Part shown: one piece after another, positions 1 through 7,766 of the stretch
How the letters are laid out: each line of letters starts with the position of its first letter
How positions within the stretch are numbered: position 1 is the stretch's first letter
Assembly (NCBI GenBank): GCA_964654945.1
Contig: CAZZLN010000028.1
Location: 1 to 22,480, forward strand
Direction: 5' to 3'
From: HGM11788 sp964654945
Lineage (GTDB): Bacteria > Bacillota > Clostridia > Lachnospirales > CAG-274
Length of the DNA stretch: 22,480 bases
The notes under the pieces: model-generated
Seen by the model: only the letters and a program-made list of their open reading frames with translations
Databases searched by the model: none
What the model was told of the DNA's origin: nothing
Made by a program: the position numbers and the translations under genes

Positions 1-55
1 GTTTGCTTTACTCACCACCTATAGAGGTGGGAGTCTATCTCTCATTCGATTAAAA
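1..55 (+). repeat. Intergenic direct repeat, copy 1 (hairpin), at 3' end of glycan operon
   Basis: This stretch matches 10308-10359 in the same orientation, with only a few substitutions and a 2-base indel in the hairpin. Its core is an inverted repeat, ACTC-A-CCACCT, loop ATAG, AGGTGG-GAGT (10 bp with one bulged A). A conserved tail GGAGTCTATCTCTCAT and a GAT(T)AAAA end follow. It begins at the window edge, so it may extend further left. It lies 3 bp beyond the stop codon of the last glycan gene and could act as that operon's 3' end structure, although no strong T-run follows on the minus strand. Nature unknown: dispersed intergenic repeat, solo end of an IS200/IS605-type element, or recombination site. 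Confidence 0.75.
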
Positions 56-58
56 CTG

Positions 59-3000
59 TCAATCCTCTTTATTTATAAGATATTTTTTACCGAACAACAA
101 ATCATACTGTATCATATTATATTTTTCCAAATCATTGTTGTTTGTATCCTCTACAAACTCTTTATGCAATATTGGCAATTCATCTCTGAGGCTGTATATA
201 TAGTCAAAATATGAGCTGTACTCTATCTGAGAATCTCTTAAAATCTGGGGAGCAATCTGATTTGGTGTCATATACTCCTGCGAGATTTCTATATCCTTAT
301 AGTTGGAATAGGCTATAAGGGGAGTTGAATACTTATTATATTTATCATTTAGAAATCCCAGTGTATTAAAAGCAGACATAGGAGGAAGGTGGTCACCCCA
401 TATATATAAAAGTGTAGGTTTTTCTCTTTTGCTGATATATTCAATGATTTTTCCTATTTCATTGTCTATATCTTGTATACACTGTGCATATTGTTCCATA
501 TCTGACTTTTCTGAGTCACTTAATTTACTGCTTTCAATTTTAATATTGGTTTTATCAAATTTATTTGTATAAGGAGAATGACCCTCTATTGTTATACCAA
601 ATATAAATTGAGGATTATTTTCCTGTTCAAGCAACTCTATTAATTTATCAAAAAACAGGCTATCCTTTATATAATCGTCATTTAATCTATCTGACGGACT
701 TACATCAAAATCCTTTATATCAAGAAATTTTTTAAATCCCATATCATTGTATACAACATCCCGGTTATAAAAACTGCCGCGATTAGGGTGGACTGCAATA
801 GTTTCATAACCATTATTGTTAAATTCTGTTGCTATACTGTTTACAGGAACATTTTTTGAAAAATAGGTATTATATGCTACCATATCCGGAACAAAGAAAT
901 AATTTGTTAAGCCTGTAAGAGCCTCAAACTCAACAGCTGCTGTTCCGCCACCATATCTTGGAGATATAATATCTGCCGATTTATATTTTTTTATATTAGG
1001 TGCAAAATCTCCACTTATTTTTATATCAGGCAAATTACTTATATCAAATGTAGATTCAGCCATTACCAATATTACATCAGGCTTTATATTGTTTTGCGTA
1101 TGTGTATGTGAATAATTTTCCACAATATCTGACATAAGATCTTCGCTATAATTATCAGGTTCTCTCAAAGTATAATTGTCCATAAGAACATCTTCATAAC
1201 ACCCAATGTTACTTGTTATTATTACAAATATAATTATGATACAAATTGCCCAAGAAGACTTATGAATACTTATTTGGATAAATGAGAATATTTTCTTAAT
1301 ATTAAAAATTATAAGTAAAATCAGCAAAACAAGACCCGCCACAAGAAGCATCTCTCCCACCTTGCCAATATATCCACCCATTATTCCGAATAATTCTCCC
1401 AAAAGAGTAAAATCTGTAAGCTTTAAATAAGTACCTTGATATGTCAGCTTTATATAATTGCCAATTATTGCTATTATAAGAGCTATTATTGATAATATAG
1501 CCGATAGTCTTATTCCGCCAAAGGCAAGCACAGCAAAATATATAAATATTGCAATCATTGAGCTATATATAAAATTGTAATCCCACAATTCATATTTAAA
1601 ATAAGTACATATTTCACCTATGTCAGTATGTCCGTTGTATATTGAATGTGAAATAAGCTGAACAATCAGAAATACAACAAATACAAGTACCATCATATCA
1701 CAAGGATATAATTTGTTTTCTTTATTGTTGCAGCATTTTATAAGAGAGGTTGTTGTAATAACACTCCAAACAATCATAAATCCACTAATTAATGTATGCT
1801 GCTGTGTATCCTGAAACAGAAATACCGAATATACCTGCAGAAAGTTTACAAATACACAAGGCACAAGAAATGATATTATTATAATAAGTATGTCTTTAAT
1901 GCTAATTGAAAATTTGTCTGCTATATTGCTTTTTCTTCCTAACATAAACATTGATATTGACAATATTACAATGCTCAATATTGAATTTAGCACAATAATA
2001 TTTAAAAGTATAGAAACAAAAAGAACAACTGCTCCCCACATTTGTGCCGAATATAAAGATATATTGCTTCCTTTTGGCTTCATACTTCCAAATTTATAGC
2101 ACAAAACCAACAAAAGCATTAACATTGTATAGTAAAAAATATATTTTACCTTATTTGATACTTCATCAAACAAGGCATCTCTGTTATTTATTTCAACTTT
2201 GTCAAGCTTTATATTTACTCCCGAATTTGTTGTTAAATCCAGTCTTATCTTGCATATGTTATTTAATCCTCTTATAAGCTTTATAGAATTATTCCCCTTT
2301 ATAAGAGGTACAATATCAGACTTTACTGCTATTCCCTTATTGTTAATATAGTATATTTCAGCATAATTGTCCTGAATACTTATGTCATTTGTTATAACAT
2401 TTATAGTTTTGACATCATAATAGTCCATATCAAACCTTTCAATATCAAGCATTATCCAAGGGTCTGTATTTATGGATGTAATACTTCCGTCAGTTTCTGT
2501 TTTAAAACCTGTATTTGGAAAATAATTCATAAATTGATAAGATGTAACTGAATGTTCTATATTCAAATATCCCAACAAATCACCACATATATTAAATGGA
2601 TTTAATAAAAAAACACTCATAAATATATTTGTTATAATAAGAATGATAACAACATAACTCAAAGCATTTTTATTATTGAAATTTTTTAAATTTTTAATTG
2701 ACCGAGCCAAATATATAACAGCCAATATTAACAATAGACAAAAAAATGACCTGCTGACCCTTGAGATGTCATTTTCAAGCTGCTGTATTAAATATACTCT
2801 GTTATTAATTGTAATATCATCAATTCTGAAGCTTACATCTTTTTTTGTTGTAACATCAACTCTTACAACAGGTGCTTGAATTTCATTTTTTATTATATTT
2901 TCGCCATTGTGTATTATAGGAAAATTACTGTCACATACCACACCCTCTTTGGTATAATAATACACCTCTGCCTGTTGGCTTTCGTCTGTAAGCTCCGAAA

Positions 3001-3283
3001 TATATAAAGAAACATTATCTATTTTGTAGTTTAAGCCTAATTTTTGAGGGTCTATATATATCTGGGAATCTGCAGTATTAGAAATACAAAGTCCATTTTC
3101 TATAGTTATACCTTTTACAGAGTTATCCGTTTTTGCAATATCTTCTATTTTAAATGAATTTGTATCATATAAAATATCTATTATGCTGCCGGTTATGCAT
3201 AAAAAATTTTTTTGTATTGAAACTGATATTATAAGTAATATTATTACACTCAAAAAAGTTGTCTTTAATATCTTGTTATTCAC
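59..3283 (-). CDS. Polytopic sulfatase-fold phosphoglycerol transferase (LtaS/GacH type) with duplicated ectodomain
   Basis: Membrane enzyme of the LTA synthase/MdoB superfamily. It probably transfers glycerol phosphate, or a related group, from phosphatidylglycerol onto the glycan exported by the neighbouring ABC transporter. GTG at 3283 is the preferred start because GGAG lies 8 bases upstream; an in-frame GTG at 3292 has poorer spacing. The protein is 1074 aa, much longer than the ~650 aa of LtaS. An N-terminal helix leads into two similar extracellular modules (about 45-170 and 245-375), separated by two helices. Further helices run to about residue 695, giving roughly 11-12 in total, and the extracellular catalytic domain starts near 735. 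Alkaline-phosphatase-fold residues are visible: Glu743 (VMAEST), nucleophile Thr781 (YGGGTAAVEFE), His902 (IEGHSPY), and Asp964-His965 (WGDH). It is the last gene of the operon, 15 bp after the ATPase. GacH, the streptococcal glycerol-phosphate transferase for a Wzm/Wzt-exported rhamnan, is the closest functional analogue. The substrate is inferred. Confidence 0.85.
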   Translation of the reverse strand: MNNKILKTTFLSVIILLIISVSIQKNFLCITGSIIDILYDTNSFKIEDIAKTDNSVKGITIENGLCISNTADSQIYIDPQKLGLNYKIDNVSLYISELTDESQQAEVYYYTKEGVVCDSNFPIIHNGENIIKNEIQAPVVRVDVTTKKDVSFRIDDITINNRVYLIQQLENDISRVSRSFFCLLLILAVIYLARSIKNLKNFNNKNALSYVVIILIITNIFMSVFLLNPFNICGDLLGYLNIEHSVTSYQFMNYFPNTGFKTETDGSITSINTDPWIMLDIERFDMDYYDVKTINVITNDISIQDNYAEIYYINNKGIAVKSDIVPLIKGNNSIKLIRGLNNICKIRLDLTTNSGVNIKLDKVEINNRDALFDEVSNKVKYIFYYTMLMLLLVLCYKFGSMKPKGSNISLYSAQMWGAVVLFVSILLNIIVLNSILSIVILSISMFMLGRKSNIADKFSISIKDILIIIISFLVPCVFVNFLQVYSVFLFQDTQQHTLISGFMIVWSVITTTSLIKCCNNKENKLYPCDMMVLVFVVFLIVQLISHSIYNGHTDIGEICTYFKYELWDYNFIYSSMIAIFIYFAVLAFGGIRLSAILSIIALIIAIIGNYIKLTYQGTYLKLTDFTLLGELFGIMGGYIGKVGEMLLVAGLVLLILLIIFNIKKIFSFIQISIHKSSWAICIIIIFVIITSNIGCYEDVLMDNYTLREPDNYSEDLMSDIVENYSHTHTQNNIKPDVILVMAESTFDISNLPDIKISGDFAPNIKKYKSADIISPRYGGGTAAVEFEALTGLTNYFFVPDMVAYNTYFSKNVPVNSIATEFNNNGYETIAVHPNRGSFYNRDVVYNDMGFKKFLDIKDFDVSPSDRLNDDYIKDSLFFDKLIELLEQENNPQFIFGITIEGHSPYTNKFDKTNIKIESSKLSDSEKSDMEQYAQCIQDIDNEIGKIIEYISKREKPTLLYIWGDHLPPMSAFNTLGFLNDKYNKYSTPLIAYSNYKDIEISQEYMTPNQIAPQILRDSQIEYSSYFDYIYSLRDELPILHKEFVEDTNNNDLEKYNMIQYDLLFGKKYLINKED

Positions 3284-3298
3284 TGCAATCACTCCAAT

Positions 3299-4582
3299 TT
3301 ATAACTTCCTCACACTTGCTTCTGAATTCATATCAAAAAAACCTACTGTATTTCTGTCTGATATTACATAAAGATTTGTAACCTCATAAAGTCTATGATA
3401 TACTTCAAATTCACCTTCATTATAGCCTGTACATCCAAGACTTATAAGATAATGACCCCCTTGTATGTCCATTCTTTGTTTAAAAGTTGCCTCAAGTATA
3501 TCACCTGAAACTACATTTCCTGTTGAACAATTTTCATACATAGTATTAGTTCCGGTAATATCTGTACCATGTAGATTTACAATGGTAAAAGCACATATCG
3601 GGTCACTTATAAAGTCATTAAATCTTACTTTCATCTTTAAAGTAAACTCTTCACCTTTATTTATCTGATTTGTAATGACTCCCTTTTTATCAAAAAGACC
3701 AAAGTCTATAATTTCAGCTTTGCCTGTACCATAGCTGTTTATATTAGGATTGATTACCATTTTATCTTTCCACAGCTTATTCTTTAAATCCAAATTTACA
3801 TCTTCATTATTTTCACTGTTTTCAGTAATATTATCATTATCACTGCCTTGATTTACCAAAAGTTTTTTGTATAAATCTATCATTTCAGCAGGATTTCCCT
3901 CTGCCAGTTTTTTACCCTTGTCCAAAAGTATTACTCTATCACAGTATTTTAAAACACTTGAAAGACTATGAGTTACAAGAAGAATTGTTTTTCCCTGATT
4001 TTTAAAATCTTCAAACTTTTTGTAACACTTGGCTTGAAAAAACACATCACCAACTGACAAAGCCTCATCGACTATAAGTATTTCGGGGTCAATGTTTATT
4101 GCCACTGCAAAGGCAAGCCTTACAAACATACCACTGGAATATGTTTTAACAGGCTGATGTATATAATCGCCTATATCCGCAAAGTCCAATATATTCTGTA
4201 TTCTGCTTTCTATTTCTTTTTCAGAATAACCCATCAGCGTACCGTTGAGATATATATTTTCAATACCTGTATAATCCATATTAAATCCTGCGCCAAGCTC
4301 TAAAAGTGCTGAAATTTTTCCGTCTATGTTTACATTTCCTGAAGTAGGATTAAGCACCCCTGTTATAATTTTAAGCATAGTTGACTTTCCGGCGCCATTA
4401 ACACCCATAAGACCTACACATTCGCCCTTTTTTACATCAAAACTTACATTATCAAGAGCCTTGTAGTCTTTATGATATGTCTTTTTAGATATACTCAAGG
4501 ATTCTTTAAGTCTGTCAATAGGCTTATTATAAAGCCTGTATACCTTACTTATATTCTTCACATTTATAGCAAAATTGTCCAT
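3299..4582 (-). CDS. wzt: ABC transporter ATPase for polysaccharide export (Wzt/TagH type) with C-terminal glycan-binding-like domain
   Basis: Cytoplasmic ATPase that powers export of a lipid-linked glycan through the permease encoded just upstream. Seen in the protein (427 aa): Walker A GVNGAGKST (60-68), signature YSSGMFVRLAFA (148-159), Walker B ILIVDEALSVGD (168-179) and H-loop His205. The motif context, with ALLELGAGF before the signature, is that of the TagH/Wzt/RgpD subfamily. An acidic, Asn-rich linker (about 245-265) is followed by a ~160-residue beta-rich C-terminal domain. In Wzt proteins the equivalent domain binds the capped non-reducing end of the chain and selects substrate for export. 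Its presence here fits the methyltransferase/kinase-like protein encoded two genes upstream. The start ATG has AAAGG about 10 bases upstream. The gap to the permease stop is 30 bp, and the gap to the phosphoglycerol transferase start is 15 bp. Confidence 0.93.
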   Translation of the reverse strand: MDNFAINVKNISKVYRLYNKPIDRLKESLSISKKTYHKDYKALDNVSFDVKKGECVGLMGVNGAGKSTMLKIITGVLNPTSGNVNIDGKISALLELGAGFNMDYTGIENIYLNGTLMGYSEKEIESRIQNILDFADIGDYIHQPVKTYSSGMFVRLAFAVAINIDPEILIVDEALSVGDVFFQAKCYKKFEDFKNQGKTILLVTHSLSSVLKYCDRVILLDKGKKLAEGNPAEMIDLYKKLLVNQGSDNDNITENSENNEDVNLDLKNKLWKDKMVINPNINSYGTGKAEIIDFGLFDKKGVITNQINKGEEFTLKMKVRFNDFISDPICAFTIVNLHGTDITGTNTMYENCSTGNVVSGDILEATFKQRMDIQGGHYLISLGCTGYNEGEFEVYHRLYEVTNLYVISDRNTVGFFDMNSEASVRKL

Positions 4583-4612
4583 ATTGACATTTACCTTTCT
4601 TATGTTTTTAAC

Positions 4613-5494
4613 CTACAAAACATCTGCAAAATGAGGTTTAAGCCTTTTATAAAGAGCTTTGCCTGCAAAATGCAAAACAATTATTAATATCCAAAAATAG
4701 AGAGTTTGCTTAATATTGCAAAAAAACCATACTTTATATATCATACAATCACGATAACCCTGAACTACATAATACATTGGATTAAGCTTAAATATAAATG
4801 TAAGCAAAGAATTTGAATAAGGCAAATTGCTTATTGACCACATTATTGGAGTAAGCCACATTCCAAATTGTAAAACTATATTCATTATCTGTCCCAGGTC
4901 TTTAAAAAACACCATAATAGGTGCTGTAATATAACTTAGCACTCTTACAAGGACTATCATACATAATGCATAATATATAAGCTGCAATGTATATACGCTT
5001 GGATACCTGCCGTAACAAGCAAATACCACAAGCATAAATATTATAAAAAATATCTGAATAAAAAATGCAGATATAATTTTAATTACCGGCAGAATTTCGA
5101 TTTTAAAAACCACCTTTTTAACAAGATAGCTATACTCCATAAAACAATTTGTAGCACCATTCCAAGCCTCTGAAAAAAAGAACCAAGGTATAAGACCTGA
5201 CATAAACCAAAGTATAAATGGTACATTTCCAACATCAGAGTTTCTCAGACCTACCTGAAATACAAACCAAAATATAAGTATAGTACATATTGGCTGCACA
5301 AATGCCCATACTATACCAAAATATGAGCCTGCAAACCTTGTTTTAAAATCATTGACTGACAGTGACATTACAAGTTTAAGCTCGCTTTTAAATTCACTTT
5401 TGAAAATATTTTTCAATTTAAAACATAGCGCCGCTGCTAATATTACAAATATAACTACAGCACCTACAACCATAATTTTATTTAATTCTTCCAT
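4613..5494 (-). CDS. wzm: ABC-2 type polysaccharide export permease (Wzm/TagG type)
   Basis: Integral membrane permease partner of the adjacent ATPase, moving the lipid-linked glycan across the membrane. The ABC-2 family core is recognisable: a cytoplasmic coupling region (SLSVNDFKTRFAGSYFGIVW) followed by six hydrophobic segments, including the FILWFMSGLIPWFFFSEAW and LTPIMW-type stretches and a C-terminal NPMYYVVQGYRD segment typical of TagG/RgpC/Wzm. The start at 5494 is chosen because AGAGG lies 7 bases upstream; the longer frame to 5518 has no site. The start overlaps the end of the preceding gene by 17 bp, suggesting translational coupling. Oddity: an extra hydrophobic helix of about 20 residues near the N-terminus precedes the canonical start of the family. 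Length is 293 aa. Confidence 0.92.
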   Translation of the reverse strand: MEELNKIMVVGAVVIFVILAAALCFKLKNIFKSEFKSELKLVMSLSVNDFKTRFAGSYFGIVWAFVQPICTILIFWFVFQVGLRNSDVGNVPFILWFMSGLIPWFFFSEAWNGATNCFMEYSYLVKKVVFKIEILPVIKIISAFFIQIFFIIFMLVVFACYGRYPSVYTLQLIYYALCMIVLVRVLSYITAPIMVFFKDLGQIMNIVLQFGMWLTPIMWSISNLPYSNSLLTFIFKLNPMYYVVQGYRDCMIYKVWFFCNIKQTLYFWILIIVLHFAGKALYKRLKPHFADVL

Positions 5495-7754
5495 AAGTTT
5501 TCCTCTTGAAAAAAACAATGATTTTTCTCAATTTGTCAAGAAATTTCCATCCCCTTGAGTTTATAATTTCATTGTATTTTTCTTTTTCGTTTAAGTATTT
5601 GTTTTCTGTAATTCTAATTTGATTAAGGAGATATTCCTGACTTTTCAGACCATTAGCAATATTATTGCGAAGATAAGCTATATTTTTATAAAGCTCTTCT
5701 CTATGTTTGACCATATCGGATATGCTTTTATCTCTTTCATCTATAACAAAATCTTTATATGCGATTTCTCCCTCACTATCTTTTATTTTATTTATAAACA
5801 CATCTGAAGAGTCAAAAATATTTTTTAGATACAGCTTTCCCTTAACTTTTAGTCTGTTTTCATAAGGTTTTATAATATACTGAGGATCACCATTTTCAAA
5901 ACAGACAAAATCTCCGTCTTTAAACCCGTTGTGGGATACTATATCACCGTTTATACTTTCAATTAAACATTTGCAGCACCTTTGTTCTACAGGATCCCAT
6001 CTTATTTCTTTAGTGTCTTTTGGTATTGTTATATCCATTTCAAAACTTCCATTATCATCAGCTTCAAGCTCTGTATCGATTTTACTGTTTTCACTGTAAC
6101 CCTTACCTGTGTCAATATATACAGAAGATTTGACATAAGAAAACATACTATAAAAATACTGATTAAAATCTATATAATTTTTGTTTTTCGCAAAATATTT
6201 TGTAATACCGTCACCAACATATACATTAACAAAATGTGTTGCCCAATCATAAAAGACACTGTTCATCTGTCCATTAATACCAAATTTTTCCAAAAACTTT
6301 TCAAAAGAAACATAGTTTGAAATTGTGCCGTTTTTTGTAAACATTTCTCTTATATGACGCCATATAATAAACTTTACAGGAATATCAAAATCAAATACCC
6401 ACTCATTATCTATCAGTACATATTCTCCATCATGAAGCATTATATTATCACCTATCAAATCTATATTTGCAGGTTTTATACATTCAAGAGGTATATCGCA
6501 CTCACTGTTTCCAAAGACACTTTTAAATTCATTTGTAAAATATTTACTTACAACAGAAGAACTAAATTGTTTTTCAAAAAATCTATTTATAACTTCTGTC
6601 ACACCATCAATATCACCTTCAGATATAAGTTCTGACTCAACATCATTAAGACTTTTGCAATCATAATATTTATACTCAACACTATATCCATTATATATAA
6701 CATCATCATTTGTTCTGTTGTCATAAAGCTTTTTTATATGAAACTTTGAATATTTGCTCAAAGGACTTTTTTCAACAATGCGTTTTCCGTTCTTTTCTCT
6801 AATTATAGTAGCAATTCTGAATTCTTTATTTCTTTCAGAATTAAGTTTAGCATATATAACATCAGAAATATTGTCTGAATTACTTATTTCCACAAGAAAA
6901 GAATTTGCCATAATATCGGCTGCTCCTTCTTTTGCAAGACACGAAAAAACATTTTGTTCATTAAAAAGTAAAAATGTCTTTTTATTAAGATTATAACTAT
7001 CTCTTCCATAATTAAAGCTGTTTACTGTTGCATCGGTAAATATTTCTGTAGGGAATTTATAGTCAGGATATGGATAATAAAATTTAGTATTTTTAAATCC
7101 GCATATATTTATGATTTCTTTTATTTCAGATTTGCTGAAAGTTCTTACATCATTGTTACCGGCATATCCATTAAGACCAAGAAAATATTGGTCTGTATGG
7201 TCCTCAGGAGAGCCTGAGAAATATTTAAGTCCCAATCTGTTTTCAATAGCAATAAGTATATGTCCATTTTCTTTTAAAAGGCTTTTAATATAGCTTAAAA
7301 ATTTTACATAATGATTGTTTTCAGACCGTGTGAAACTCATTGCATACTCAAATACCCCGTTCAAAATTATATAGTCAAATTTACAATCAAATTTTATTTC
7401 ATGAATATTACCTGCAATTATCTGAAGATTATCAAAGTCCTTATGTCTTTCATAATTTATTTCAGACCTTCTCTTAGAAATATCTACTGATACCACAAAC
7501 CTCAACTTTTCACATAAAGCGCTTGTAATTGCACCACAGCCTGCACCAATTTCAAGACAATAAGCATTTTTATCAAAAGGATACCAGTTAATAATATTTT
7601 CTCTCATCTGCGACAAATGATAAATAACAGGGTATTTGCCATAGTACGCAGATATATCCTTATTTCCTTTGACAATATCAAGTATATCGTTTTCAATATC
7701 TCCGTCTGAGTATTTATCAATACCGGAATAATACTCTGTATTAAATAAAGCCAT
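5478..7754 (-). CDS. Methyltransferase - kinase-like - beta domain - coiled-coil protein, WbdD-like chain-terminator candidate
   Basis: The protein (758 aa) has four parts. Residues about 40-225 are a class I SAM methyltransferase, with motif I CLEIGAGCGA at 66-75 and ILNGVFEYA near 130-138. Residues about 295-470 resemble a protein-kinase fold: a beta-strand lobe with a possible beta-3 Lys329 (IVEKSPLS), a catalytic-loop-like DLIGDN (Asp432 to Asn437, spacing as in HRDxxxxN) and a DFG-like metal Asp449 (LIDNEW). Residues about 555-650 look like a beta-sandwich. Residues about 675-735 form a heptad-like coiled coil, followed by a basic/hydrophobic tail that may touch the membrane. This order matches WbdD of E. 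coli O8/O9a, which caps the growing O-antigen (phosphate and/or methyl) and measures chain length with its coiled coil. Position between the glycosyltransferase and Wzm/Wzt supports that role. The kinase assignment rests on motif reading only. ATG at 7754 has AAGGA 9 bases upstream. Confidence 0.8.
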   Translation of the reverse strand: MALFNTEYYSGIDKYSDGDIENDILDIVKGNKDISAYYGKYPVIYHLSQMRENIINWYPFDKNAYCLEIGAGCGAITSALCEKLRFVVSVDISKRRSEINYERHKDFDNLQIIAGNIHEIKFDCKFDYIILNGVFEYAMSFTRSENNHYVKFLSYIKSLLKENGHILIAIENRLGLKYFSGSPEDHTDQYFLGLNGYAGNNDVRTFSKSEIKEIINICGFKNTKFYYPYPDYKFPTEIFTDATVNSFNYGRDSYNLNKKTFLLFNEQNVFSCLAKEGAADIMANSFLVEISNSDNISDVIYAKLNSERNKEFRIATIIREKNGKRIVEKSPLSKYSKFHIKKLYDNRTNDDVIYNGYSVEYKYYDCKSLNDVESELISEGDIDGVTEVINRFFEKQFSSSVVSKYFTNEFKSVFGNSECDIPLECIKPANIDLIGDNIMLHDGEYVLIDNEWVFDFDIPVKFIIWRHIREMFTKNGTISNYVSFEKFLEKFGINGQMNSVFYDWATHFVNVYVGDGITKYFAKNKNYIDFNQYFYSMFSYVKSSVYIDTGKGYSENSKIDTELEADDNGSFEMDITIPKDTKEIRWDPVEQRCCKCLIESINGDIVSHNGFKDGDFVCFENGDPQYIIKPYENRLKVKGKLYLKNIFDSSDVFINKIKDSEGEIAYKDFVIDERDKSISDMVKHREELYKNIAYLRNNIANGLKSQEYLLNQIRITENKYLNEKEKYNEIINSRGWKFLDKLRKIIVFFKRKTYGRIK

Positions 7755-7766
7755 AATTATATTTCC

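Noticed and set aside
1..56. CRISPR-like repeat (starts GTTT, ends AAAAC)
   Set aside because: The two good copies are over 10 kb apart with coding DNA between them, the unit is longer than usual repeats, and no spacer pattern or cas gene is present.
3284..3292. GTG at 3292 as start of the phosphoglycerol transferase
   Set aside because: The GGAG site is adjacent to it; GTG at 3283 has 8-base spacing. The difference is only three residues.
5495..5518. Longer reading of the permease gene from 5518
   Set aside because: No ribosome binding site precedes it, whereas the start at 5494 has AGAGG at 7 bases.
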